Part shown: positions 28,001-36,922 of the stretch, in pieces
Layout of the letters: every line of letters starts with the position of its first letter
Numbering within the stretch: position 1 is the first letter of the stretch
Assembly (NCBI GenBank): GCA_023422635.1
Contig: JAFAGO010000002.1
Coordinates: 1 to 64,000 of the forward strand
DNA length: 64,000 bases
Source: Bacteroidota bacterium
GTDB taxonomy: Bacteria > Bacteroidota > Bacteroidia > Flavobacteriales > Weeksellaceae
Reading direction: 5' to 3'
Program-made: the position numbers and the translations under genes
The notes under the pieces: generated by a model
The model's database searches: none
The model's input: only the letters and a program-made list of their open reading frames with translations
Told to the model about the DNA's origin: nothing

Positions 28001-28825
28001 TTGATTCACAACTATAAAATCAAATACAACGATTTAGCAGGAGTTAAAAACCGCGAGAAATTTGCAATCTCCATCGGTGATGAACTTCCAGCAGGAATCA
28101 TGAAGTTAGCCAAAGTATATATCGCTAAAAAACGTAAACTGAACGTTGGAGATAAAATGGCAGGACGTCACGGTAACAAAGGGATCGTATCCAGAATTGT
28201 ACGTGAAGAAGATATGCCTTTCTTGGAAGACGGAACACCAGTTGATATCGTACTGAATCCACTTGGGGTACCTTCTCGTATGAACATCGGACAGATTTAC
28301 GAAACCGTTCTTGGATGGGCAGGTCAGAAATTAGGATTGAAATTTGCAACCCCAATTTTCGATGGAGCAAGCCTTGATCAAATTACAGAATATACCGATA
28401 AAGCTGGACTTCCAAAATATGGTAATACCCACCTTTACGATGGAGGAACAGGCGAAAGATTCACGCAACCGGCAACCGTTGGAGTAATTTATATGCTTAA
28501 ACTTGGCCACATGGTTGATGATAAAATGCACGCACGTTCCATTGGTCCATACTCTTTAATTACGCAACAGCCACTTGGTGGTAAAGCACAATTTGGTGGA
28601 CAGCGTTTTGGAGAGATGGAGGTTTGGGCTCTTGAAGCATTTGGAGCATCCAATATCTTAAGAGAGATTTTAACGGTGAAATCCGATGACGTGATTGGTA
28701 GAGCAAAAACATACGAAGCCATTGCAAAAGGAGAAGCAATGCCAGAACCTGGTATTCCAGAATCCTTCAACGTATTGCTTCATGAATTGCAAGGTCTTGG
28801 ACTTGATGTAAGACTAGAAGAATAA
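25007..28825 (+). CDS. rpoB: RNA polymerase subunit beta
   Basis: 1272 residues, full length. The rifampicin-region segments are wild-type-like ([20 protein letters not shown] and the following [15 protein letters not shown]). Catalytic-site segments such as [12 protein letters not shown] and the C-terminal clamp end ([20 protein letters not shown]) are present. A lineage-specific charged insertion lies before the GRHGNKG region ([20 protein letters not shown]), as in other Bacteroidota. Separated from rpoC by 86 nt that hold an imperfect palindrome. Confidence 0.99.
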   Translation: [1272 protein letters not shown]

Positions 28826-28827
28826 TT

Positions 28828-28899
28828 GACAAGAGACTTTAAGACTAGAGGTAAGAGACAATAATGTCTCGAATCTCAAATCTCTCAATCTTTTAATCT
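28828..28899. repeat. degenerate purine/pyrimidine palindrome between rpoB and rpoC
   Basis: A purine-rich arm (28828-28860) and a pyrimidine-rich arm (28865-28899) pair imperfectly around a perfect 6-bp core GAGACA/TGTCTC (28855-28860 with 28865-28870, ATAA loop). It has no following T run, so it is not a typical terminator. Confidence 0.65.
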
Positions 28900-28911
28900 A
28901 AAAACAAAAAA

Positions 28912-31900
28912 ATGTCAAATAAAAATAAATCAAGTAAGTTTAATAAAATCACCATTGGTTTAGCTTCACCAGAATCCATTCTTCAGGATTCCAGAGGGGA
29001 AGTTCTTAAACCAGAGACGATTAACTACAGAACGCACAAGCCAGAAAGAGACGGTCTTTTCTGCGAAAAAATCTTCGGTCCTGTTAAGGATTACGAATGT
29101 GCCTGCGGAAAATATAAAAGAATCCGTTATAAAGGGATTGTCTGCGACCGTTGTGGGGTAGAAGTTACCGAGAAAAAAGTTCGTCGCGAAAGAATTGGGC
29201 ACATCAATTTGGTGGTTCCAGTGGCGCACATTTGGTATTTCCGTTCCCTTCCAAATAAAATCGGATATCTTTTAGGTCTTCCTTCCAAGAAATTGGATAT
29301 GATTATCTACTACGAAAGATATGTCGTTATTCAGCAAGGTATTGCTAAAAAAGCAGATGGCGCGGATTTCGAAGATAAAGAATTTCTTACCGAAGAAGAA
29401 TATTTGGATATTCTAGATACACTTCCGGTAGAAAATCAATATCTAGACGATTCCGATCCAAATAAATTCATCGCCAGAATGGGTGCTGAAGCTATTGAAG
29501 AACTTTTGAAAAGAATCGACCTCGATACCCTTTCATTTGATCTTCGTCACAAAGCACACAATGAAGGATCAAAACAAAGAAGAACAGAAGCATTAAAACG
29601 TTTGAATGTTGTTGAAGCATTAAGAGGTGCAAATACCCGAATGATCAACAAACCAGAATGGATGATTATGCGTGTACTTCCAGTAATTCCACCAGAATTG
29701 AGACCACTCGTTCCGTTGGATGGTGGGCGTTTTGCAACTTCCGATTTGAACGACCTTTACCGTAGAGTAATCATCAGAAACAACCGTTTGAAGAGACTTT
29801 TGGAAATTAAAGCTCCAGAAGTAATCTTGCGTAACGAAAAACGTATGCTTCAAGAAGCCGTAGATTCATTGTTCGATAACACAAGAAAATCTTCAGCAGT
29901 AAAATCCGAAAGCAATCGTCCGTTAAAATCGCTTTCCGATTCCTTGAAAGGTAAACAAGGGCGTTTCCGTCAAAACCTATTAGGGAAAAGGGTAGACTAT
30001 TCTGCGCGTTCCGTAATTGTTGTAGGACCAAGTTTACAATTGCACGAATGTGGTCTTCCTAAAGATATGGCAGCGGAGTTATACAAACCATTTATCATCA
30101 GAAAACTGATTGAAAGAGGAATTGTAAAAACCGTAAAATCAGCCAAAAGAATTATCGACAGAAAAGAACCTGTTGTATACGATATTCTAGAAAATGTAAT
30201 GAAAGGACATCCGGTTCTTCTGAACCGTGCGCCTACTTTGCACAGATTAGGGATCCAGGCATTTCAACCTAAAATGATTGAAGGTAAAGCAATCCAACTT
30301 CACCCTTTGGTAACCACGGCCTTCAACGCCGACTTTGATGGTGACCAGATGGCGGTACACTTACCGCTTGGGCCTGAAGCAATTCTGGAAGCTCAGCTTT
30401 TAATGTTAGGTTCACAAAACATCTTGAACCCAGCAAACGGTTCTCCAATTACAGTACCATCTCAGGACATGGTTTTGGGTCTTTATTTCATGACCAAAGA
30501 AGCCAGTTCAACCGATGATTATAAAGTTAAAGGAGAAGGTATTGCATTCTATTCTCCAGAAGAAGCAGAAATTGCTTACAACGAAGGAAAAGTTTCATTG
30601 AACGCAAAAGTAAGATGTAAACTTCCTGTGAAAGAAAACGGAGAATTGGTAACCAAATTGGTGAATACTACCGTTGGTAGAATTCTCTTCAACCAAATTG
30701 TACCAAAACAAGTTGGATATATTGACGAGTTGTTAACGAAAAAATCGTTAAGAAATGTTATCGGTAGAATTCTTGGTGAAACCGATTTCCCAACTACCGT
30801 GAAGTTCCTTGATGATATGAAAAACCTAGGATATTCCAATGCATTTAAAGGAGGTCTTTCCTTCTCGCTTGGCGATATCGTAGTTCCTGTAGAGAAAAAA
30901 GGCATGATTGCAAAAGCTGTGGAAACAGTGGACGAAATTAAAGCCAACTATAACATGGGACTTATCACCGATACGGAACGTTACAACCAAGTAATTGACG
31001 TTTGGACCAACACCAACGCATCTCTTACCGAGATGATCATGAGTAGAATGAAAACCGACCAAGGTGGATTCAACTCTGTATACATGATGCTTGATTCTGG
31101 AGCGAGGGGATCTAAAGAACAGATTCGTCAGTTATCCGGAATGAGAGGTTTGATGGCAAAACCACAAAAAGCAGGCTCAACTGGGGCAGAGATTATCGAA
31201 AACCCAATTGTTGCAAACTTTAAAGAAGGTCTTTCCATCCTCGAGTACTTTATCTCTACCCACGGTGCACGTAAAGGTCTTGCCGATACCGCACTTAAAA
31301 CTGCCGATGCAGGTTACTTAACCAGAAGATTGGTAGATGTTGCTCAAGATGTAATTATTACAGAATCCGATTGTGGAACATTAAGAGGTACAGAAATTAC
31401 TGCTTTGAAGAAAAACGATGAAATCGTTGAAAGTATTGCAGATAGAATTTTAGGTAGGGTTTCATTACATGATGTTTACGATCCAGAAACGGATGAAATT
31501 ATTATTCATGCAGATGAAATCATCAACGAAACCTATGCGAAAGCAATTCAAAATGCAGGTATAGAAGCAGTTGAAGTTCGTTCACCATTAACATGTGAAG
31601 CTAAAAAAGGAATCTGTGCGAAATGTTACGGTAGAAACTTAGCAACCGGTAAACCAATCCACATGGGTGAAGCAGTAGGAGTTATTGCAGCACAATCCAT
31701 CGGTGAACCAGGTACACAGTTAACCTTAAGAACCTTCCACCAAGGGGGTACTGCAGGTAACGTTTCGGAAAATCCTTCCATCGTTGCAAAAAGAGATGGT
31801 ATCGTTGAAATGGACGAAGTAAGAACCATTGTATCAGAAGACGAAAATGGTAATCAAGCTGATGTCGTGGTTTCACGTTCAACAGAATTCCGTTTGGTAG

Positions 31901-33177
31901 CTGATAACGATTCGAAAACGCCACTAATGATTGCGAACGTACCTTATGGAGCGATCCTTTCCGTTAAACCGGGAGATAAAGTGAAAAAAGGTGATGTAAT
32001 TTGTCGTTGGGATCCATATAACGCCGTTATTATTGCAGAAACTGCAGGTAAGGTGGAATATGAAGATATTATCCAAGGGGTATCATTCCAATTGGAAATC
32101 GACGAACAAACTGGTTTCGAAGAAAAAGTAATCTCCGACTCTAGAAATAAAAAAGCCGTACCAACCTTAAAAGTGGTAGATGCCAAAGGGGTTGAACAAA
32201 AAGCGTATAACCTTCCAGTTGGTGCCCACCTTATGGTAAATGACGGGGAAAAAATTAAGGCAGGTAAAGTATTAATCAAAATTCCTAGAAAATCTGCGAA
32301 AGCAGGGGATATTACCGGTGGTCTTCCAAGAGTTACCGAATTGTTCGAAGCAAGAAACCCTTCAAATCCAGCTGTAGTTACTGAAATCGACGGGGTAGTT
32401 TCTTACGGAAAAATTAAAAGAGGTAACCGCGAGTTAATCGTAGAAGCAAAATCAGGAGAAAGAAAAACCTTCTTGGTAAAACTTTCTAACCAGATTTTGG
32501 TTCAGGAAAACGACTTTGTACGCGCAGGTTCACCATTATCCGACGGTTCTACAACACCAGATGATATCTTAAGAATTAAAGGTCCAACCGCTGTTCAAGA
32601 GTATTTGGTAAATGAAATTCAGGAAGTTTACCGTTTACAAGGGGTAAAAATTGATGATAAACACTTCGAAATTATCGTTCGTCAGATGATGACAAAAGTT
32701 TCGATTGTTGATGGAGGTGATACCCAATTCCTAGAAGGCGCGCTTGAACATAAATACGATTTCCTTGAAGAAAACAACCGTATCTTCGGAATGAAAGTCG
32801 TAGTTGAAGCAGGCGATTCTAAAGAATTTAAACCTGGACAAATGATAACTGCAAGAGAACTTCGTGATGAAAACTCTAAGTTGAAACGTGAAGACCTTCA
32901 GTTGGTTGAAGTTCGTGAAGCGCTTCCAGCAACGGCAACGCCAGTACTTCAAGGGATTACAAGAGCTGCACTACAAACGAAATCGTTTATGTCGGCTGCG
33001 TCGTTCCAGGAAACTACAAAAGTGTTGAACGAAGCTGCTGTAGCAGGTAAAATTGACGACTTGAACGGTCTGAAAGAAAATGTTATTGTAGGTCATAGAA
33101 TCCCTGCAGGAACGGGTCTGAAAGATTATCAGAACGTAATTGTAGGTTCCAAAAAGGAGTTCGAAGATCTCAACTAA
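28912..33177 (+). CDS. rpoC: RNA polymerase subunit beta'
   Basis: 1421 residues, full length. N-terminal zinc finger (CACGKYKRIRYKGIVCDRCG), catalytic NADFDGDQ with Mg-binding D474, D476 and D478, second zinc site (CEAKKGICAKCYGR), bridge-helix and trigger-loop regions (GEAVGVIAAQSIGEPGTQLT), and a normal C-terminus. It is cotranscribed with rpoB. Another imperfect palindrome follows at 33185. Confidence 0.99.
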   Translation: MSNKNKSSKFNKITIGLASPESILQDSRGEVLKPETINYRTHKPERDGLFCEKIFGPVKDYECACGKYKRIRYKGIVCDRCGVEVTEKKVRRERIGHINLVVPVAHIWYFRSLPNKIGYLLGLPSKKLDMIIYYERYVVIQQGIAKKADGADFEDKEFLTEEEYLDILDTLPVENQYLDDSDPNKFIARMGAEAIEELLKRIDLDTLSFDLRHKAHNEGSKQRRTEALKRLNVVEALRGANTRMINKPEWMIMRVLPVIPPELRPLVPLDGGRFATSDLNDLYRRVIIRNNRLKRLLEIKAPEVILRNEKRMLQEAVDSLFDNTRKSSAVKSESNRPLKSLSDSLKGKQGRFRQNLLGKRVDYSARSVIVVGPSLQLHECGLPKDMAAELYKPFIIRKLIERGIVKTVKSAKRIIDRKEPVVYDILENVMKGHPVLLNRAPTLHRLGIQAFQPKMIEGKAIQLHPLVTTAFNADFDGDQMAVHLPLGPEAILEAQLLMLGSQNILNPANGSPITVPSQDMVLGLYFMTKEASSTDDYKVKGEGIAFYSPEEAEIAYNEGKVSLNAKVRCKLPVKENGELVTKLVNTTVGRILFNQIVPKQVGYIDELLTKKSLRNVIGRILGETDFPTTVKFLDDMKNLGYSNAFKGGLSFSLGDIVVPVEKKGMIAKAVETVDEIKANYNMGLITDTERYNQVIDVWTNTNASLTEMIMSRMKTDQGGFNSVYMMLDSGARGSKEQIRQLSGMRGLMAKPQKAGSTGAEIIENPIVANFKEGLSILEYFISTHGARKGLADTALKTADAGYLTRRLVDVAQDVIITESDCGTLRGTEITALKKNDEIVESIADRILGRVSLHDVYDPETDEIIIHADEIINETYAKAIQNAGIEAVEVRSPLTCEAKKGICAKCYGRNLATGKPIHMGEAVGVIAAQSIGEPGTQLTLRTFHQGGTAGNVSENPSIVAKRDGIVEMDEVRTIVSEDENGNQADVVVSRSTEFRLVADNDSKTPLMIANVPYGAILSVKPGDKVKKGDVICRWDPYNAVIIAETAGKVEYEDIIQGVSFQLEIDEQTGFEEKVISDSRNKKAVPTLKVVDAKGVEQKAYNLPVGAHLMVNDGEKIKAGKVLIKIPRKSAKAGDITGGLPRVTELFEARNPSNPAVVTEIDGVVSYGKIKRGNRELIVEAKSGERKTFLVKLSNQILVQENDFVRAGSPLSDGSTTPDDILRIKGPTAVQEYLVNEIQEVYRLQGVKIDDKHFEIIVRQMMTKVSIVDGGDTQFLEGALEHKYDFLEENNRIFGMKVVVEAGDSKEFKPGQMITARELRDENSKLKREDLQLVEVREALPATATPVLQGITRAALQTKSFMSAASFQETTKVLNEAAVAGKIDDLNGLKENVIVGHRIPAGTGLKDYQNVIVGSKKEFEDLN

Positions 33178-33184
33178 TAGAAAT

Positions 33185-33246
33185 TTAAAGTTCAAAGGGT
33201 AAGGACAAGGTTTTTAATAGACTTTTTCCTTAACTTTGAGCTTTAA
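33185..33246. repeat. degenerate palindrome after rpoC
   Basis: Arm 33185-33209 (TTAAAGTTCAAAGGGTAAGG...) pairs imperfectly with 33222-33246 (...CCTTAACTTTGAGCTTTAA) around a 12-nt loop. It is the same style as the palindromes before rpoB and between rpoB and rpoC. Confidence 0.65.
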
Positions 33247-33272
33247 CATCAAACTTTTAAACAAAACTTAAA

Positions 33273-33578
33273 ATGGACAACAATCAAAATCAAGATCCAA
33301 ACAACATCAACATCGAATTAAATGAAGTAGTAGCTGCAGGAGTTTATGCAAACCTTGCTTTAGTAAACCATTCACCATCTGAATTCGTAGTGGATTTCAT
33401 CCAATTAATGCCAGGTGTTCAGCAAGCAAAAGTAAGATCAAGAATTATCTTGGCTCCACTTCACGCGAAAAGAGTGTTGAACGCACTTCAACAAAATATC
33501 GCTAACTACGAACAACAATTTGGCGAAATTAAAGAAGTTGAACCATTTGTTGTTGGACAAAATAATGTTCAAGCTTAA
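33273..33578 (+). CDS. DUF3467 protein
   Basis: 101 residues. Matches the DUF3467 family: an N-terminal ELNEVVAAGVYANLALVNHSPSEFVVDF segment, then a basic RSRIILAPLHAKRVLNALQQNI region. No function is assigned to the family; the position after rpoC is frequent in Flavobacteriia. Probably cytoplasmic, no signal or membrane segment. Followed by a strong terminator. Confidence 0.9.
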   Translation: MDNNQNQDPNNINIELNEVVAAGVYANLALVNHSPSEFVVDFIQLMPGVQQAKVRSRIILAPLHAKRVLNALQQNIANYEQQFGEIKEVEPFVVGQNNVQA

Positions 33579-33598
33579 TCTTTAAGCATAAATAATTG

Positions 33599-33624
33599 AA
33601 ACCCGGTTTTTGCCGGGTTTTTTT
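33599..33624 (+). terminator. rho-independent terminator of the DUF3467 gene
   Basis: A perfect 8-bp stem AAACCCGG (33599-33606) / CCGGGTTT (33613-33620) with a 6-nt loop and T run. The T run abuts the ATG of the VanZ-like gene at 33625. Confidence 0.92.
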
Positions 33625-34086
33625 ATGATGAAAAAGCTAATATATACCACTTATCCCATATTCATCAATGTTTACACCGTCGTTGTACTGTATTTGATGT
33701 TCTTTGCATTTTGGCGCGGATATTACAGTCAAGTAGAATCCATTCATTTAGAAATTCGGCCTTGGCCGTTTCAAAGTATAAAATATCTTTTGGATGTTGA
33801 ATCTAATTTTTGGACACTTTTTAAAAATATTGTGGGAAATATTGTTATGTTTATTCCTTATGGATTTCTAGGCCTGCTTTATCCCAAATTAAACCGTTTT
33901 TGGCTTCTATTTTTAACCTTTTTTTTGATAATTAATTTTTTAGAATTCTTACAATATTTTACCTATCGTGGATATGCAGAATTTGATGATGTACTTCTTA
34001 ATTCAACAGGAATGATTCTGGGATTTCTTCTATATCGAAAATTTTTCATCTTAAATTCTTCCTCTCCAATTAAATCTAAATCATAG
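33625..34086 (+). CDS. VanZ-like membrane protein
   Basis: 153 residues from ATG 33625 (a second ATG follows directly at 33628). Four predicted membrane segments and the VanZ-family signatures NIVMFIPYGFLGLL and GYAEFDDVLLNSTGMILG. VanZ proteins are integral membrane proteins; the prototype gives low teicoplanin resistance, but most members are uncharacterised. The start lies immediately after the upstream terminator T run, so it must have its own promoter (not recognised) or use read-through. Confidence 0.82.
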   Translation: MMKKLIYTTYPIFINVYTVVVLYLMFFAFWRGYYSQVESIHLEIRPWPFQSIKYLLDVESNFWTLFKNIVGNIVMFIPYGFLGLLYPKLNRFWLLFLTFFLIINFLEFLQYFTYRGYAEFDDVLLNSTGMILGFLLYRKFFILNSSSPIKSKS

Positions 34087-34158
34087 TGAAGTTTTAAAGT
34101 AACGCAATAAATAATGAAAATTTAATAGCGTTTGCAATCTACTTGTCACAAAGCTTAT

Positions 34159-34166
34159 TACCTTTG
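34159..34166 (+). promoter_or_regulatory. -7 box touching the phosphodiesterase start
   Basis: TACCTTTG matches TAnnTTTG and ends 4 nt before the ATG at 34171, so transcription would begin at or next to the start codon. A TTTG at 34131 lies 24 nt upstream, slightly far for a -33 element. Confidence 0.5.
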
Positions 34167-34170
34167 TTGC

Positions 34171-35445
34171 ATGCGCAAGATTTTAAAATTTATATTGGTT
34201 GTTCTTCCTTTCTTATATTGGGGACAAAATTCAGTGGATACTGCTCAGGTGGTGATAGCAGATCGTTATAACTCAAAAGAAGCAATCAACAAGCCCTACG
34301 TTATTGTCATTTCAACAGATGGTTATCGCTACGATTATACCGATAAATATAACGCTCTTCACCTCAAAAATTTAGCAAAAAGTGGTGTTTCTGCTACGGC
34401 AATGCTTCCTAGTTTTCCAAGCATCACATTTCCTAATCATTGGAGTTTGGTTACGGGGCTTTATCCAGCGCATCACGGATTGGTGGATAATTATTTCTAC
34501 GATTATTCTCGTAAACAATTTTACGCCATGAGTAAGCCCGAGAATGCTGAAGATGGCAGTTGGTATGGTGGAATTCCGTTGTGGAGTTTGGCTGAAAAAC
34601 AAGGTGTACTATCCGCATCTCTACAATGGGTGGGTTCTGCAAGCGACGCTGGAGGTGCGCGCCCAAGTTATTATTATCATTACCATGAAAAGTTTTCACC
34701 CGAAGATAAAATTCAAAAAGTAGTAGATTGGTTGAAGTTACCCGAAAATATTCGTCCACATTTAATCACTCTATATTTTCCAGAAGTAGATGCAGCGGGA
34801 CATCATTTTGGACCAGATTCTAAAGAAACGCAGCAAGCGGTACAAATGGTTGATGCTGCTGTAGGGAAATTGAATGATGAAGTTAAAAAACTTGGTTTAA
34901 AAAATGTGAATTTTGTTTTTGTTTCGGACCACGGGATGATCAAAGTTGATTCTCAGCAACCACTAGAAATTCCACAAATTTTGATGGATAAAAATCGTTT
35001 CGACTACTTTAACGCACAAACACTTCTTCGTGTTGTTGTTAAAAATCCAGAGGAAACATTAGCCGTTTATCGCGAACTTAAGAAGAATTCTTCGTCGGAT
35101 TATAAAGTGATTTTAAGCAAGCGATTCCCAAGAAAATTGCATTACGGAGTGAAGGATGACACGTATAAAAGAATCGGACAAATTATTTTGGTACCAAAAG
35201 CACCTAAAATTTTTCTTGAAAAAGATAGAAAAACTTCAGTAGGAAAACATGGGTACAACCCGAAAACGACACCCGAAATGAAAGCGGTATTTTACGCTTG
35301 GGGACCAGAATTTAAAGAAAATTATGAGATTAAGGAATTTCAGAATGTTAATATATATCCTTTAATTGCTGATATTTTAGGATTAAAAATTACCCATCCA
35401 ATTGACGGAAATTTAAAAGTTTTGCAGAAAGTTCTTCGCAAATAA
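34171..35445 (+). CDS. nucleotide pyrophosphatase/phosphodiesterase (ENPP-like, alkaline-phosphatase fold)
   Basis: 424 residues from ATG 34171, which begins the signal peptide MRKILKFILVVLPFLYWGQ. Type I phosphodiesterase/nucleotide pyrophosphatase: metal Asp in VISTDGYRYDY, the nucleophile Thr in SFPSITFPNHWSLVTG, and metal ligands in FPEVDAAGHHFGP, FVSDHGM and VGKHGYNP. It is expected in the periplasm and hydrolyses nucleotide or lipid phosphodiesters. All ligands look intact. An upstream in-frame start (34132) would place a non-signal stretch before the signal peptide and is rejected. Confidence 0.92.
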   Translation: MRKILKFILVVLPFLYWGQNSVDTAQVVIADRYNSKEAINKPYVIVISTDGYRYDYTDKYNALHLKNLAKSGVSATAMLPSFPSITFPNHWSLVTGLYPAHHGLVDNYFYDYSRKQFYAMSKPENAEDGSWYGGIPLWSLAEKQGVLSASLQWVGSASDAGGARPSYYYHYHEKFSPEDKIQKVVDWLKLPENIRPHLITLYFPEVDAAGHHFGPDSKETQQAVQMVDAAVGKLNDEVKKLGLKNVNFVFVSDHGMIKVDSQQPLEIPQILMDKNRFDYFNAQTLLRVVVKNPEETLAVYRELKKNSSSDYKVILSKRFPRKLHYGVKDDTYKRIGQIILVPKAPKIFLEKDRKTSVGKHGYNPKTTPEMKAVFYAWGPEFKENYEIKEFQNVNIYPLIADILGLKITHPIDGNLKVLQKVLRK

Positions 35446-35508
35446 AGTTTTGAATTCAATTAAAATTGAACGGAATTACATACGTTGATGACATGCGCAC
35501 TTTTTGCC

Positions 35509-35527
35509 GGTCGCTTCGCTCGCGACC
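35509..35527. repeat. GC-rich small palindrome
   Basis: GGTCGC (35509-35514) and GCGACC (35522-35527) around a 7-nt loop, unusually GC-rich for this genome, between the phosphodiesterase and esterase genes. Not followed by a T run. Confidence 0.5.
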
Positions 35528-35573
35528 TTCTTACACTAATTAATCAACAATAAAGTTTGATAATGATTAAGAG

Positions 35574-36902
35574 ATGAGTACACAATTTTCAATATTTGAT
35601 TTTTCTACATCAGAAGGTAATGTACATGGCAAATTACGCGATGGCGTTATTCGATTTGAAAATATTCGGTATGCGATTTCCGAGCGTTATCAGTATCCGA
35701 AAGCTATTTCTGTTCGCGAAGGATTTTCGCAGCAAAGTGAAAAACCGCACGTTTGTCCTCAAATCGTTTATCCTCTTTTAGATAAGATGATTGAGCAACC
35801 GAATATTGAAAATTTTATTCCCGATGAAGCTCCTCAATTTCTTTCCATTACGGTACCTCAACACTTTCAAAAAATGAAGGAGCTTCCGGTTTTGGTTTGG
35901 ATTCATGGCGGTTCGTATGAAATTGGTTTCGGCGATTTAGCATCCTCTGATCCTTCGCTTTGGGTAAAAGAGCAAAACATTATTGTGGTTAGTATATCGT
36001 ATCGTCTTGGATTATTTGGGTTTTTAGGTGGTTTTGATGATCGACCTGCAAATCTTGGAATGTTGGATGTGATTGAGTCGTTAAAGTGGATTCATAAAAA
36101 TATTGCGCTCTTCAATGGAAATGCACATAATGTAACGCTTCTTGGTCAATCTTCGGGAGGCGATCTCGTTGCACATTTAATGATTGCGGATATTCCAACT
36201 TCTCTTTTTCATAAAGTCATCATTCAAAGTGCGCCATTAGGTTTGCGAAAGAATAGGATGAAAATGTACAAAGCGCTTTCTGAAAAAACACACGATTTTA
36301 AAGATGAGGAAAATCCGATGTTAATGGTGAATCGTCAGAATGAGGTTCTTCCCAAATTTAACCGTTTTGGGATGAAAGCTTTGATGCCTTTTGGTCTGCA
36401 ATACGGAACATTTCCACTTCCTTCAGAAGCCGAAAGTTTGAAAAATTGGAGAAAGAGTGCGAAGAAATATAAGGTTTTGATTGGTTTAAATAACGATGAA
36501 ACCGCTTTTTATCTCGCAACATCTGAGGCGCTAATAAGATATTTAAGATATACTTTAGGACAAAAAATTTTGAAAAAAGCTGTACAGTTTTCTACTGAAA
36601 AAATATACGGAAGTCCTGCTGCTCAATTTGCAAAAAATTTTAAAATTGGCGGGGGTGACGTTACTTTGTTTCGATTACATTCAACGATTTCTAAAGGAAT
36701 TGGTGCTGCACATTGTTTCGATTTACCGTTGTTGTTTGGGGATTATTCAGTTTGGAAAAATGCGGGATTATTAAAAAATATTCCATGGAGTTATATAGAG
36801 GAAAACGGAAAAAAACTTCGGTATTGCTGGGCTGAATTCATGAAAAAAGGAAGACTTCCTGAAAAGGAAAATCTTCCTGATATTTTAGAAATTCGAGCTT
36901 AA
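35574..36902 (+). CDS. carboxylesterase (type B, alpha/beta hydrolase)
   Basis: 442 residues, a little shorter than typical type B carboxylesterases (~500). Oxyanion-hole motif WIHGGSYEIGFG and nucleophile S193 in GQSSGG are clear; the acid is probably in LNNDETAFYL and the His in the C-terminal GAAHCFDLPLLFG region. No signal peptide (MSTQFSIFDFSTSEG), so it appears cytoplasmic although many relatives are secreted. It hydrolyses esters of unknown identity. Stands alone with a 128-nt upstream gap. Confidence 0.9.
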   Translation: MSTQFSIFDFSTSEGNVHGKLRDGVIRFENIRYAISERYQYPKAISVREGFSQQSEKPHVCPQIVYPLLDKMIEQPNIENFIPDEAPQFLSITVPQHFQKMKELPVLVWIHGGSYEIGFGDLASSDPSLWVKEQNIIVVSISYRLGLFGFLGGFDDRPANLGMLDVIESLKWIHKNIALFNGNAHNVTLLGQSSGGDLVAHLMIADIPTSLFHKVIIQSAPLGLRKNRMKMYKALSEKTHDFKDEENPMLMVNRQNEVLPKFNRFGMKALMPFGLQYGTFPLPSEAESLKNWRKSAKKYKVLIGLNNDETAFYLATSEALIRYLRYTLGQKILKKAVQFSTEKIYGSPAAQFAKNFKIGGGDVTLFRLHSTISKGIGAAHCFDLPLLFGDYSVWKNAGLLKNIPWSYIEENGKKLRYCWAEFMKKGRLPEKENLPDILEIRA

Positions 36903-36922
36903 ATTCTTTTTATCTAACTCAG

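Noticed and set aside
35509..35527. The GC-rich palindrome as a terminator or REP element
   Set aside because: There is no T run on either strand and no second copy was noticed in the window, so no class was assigned.
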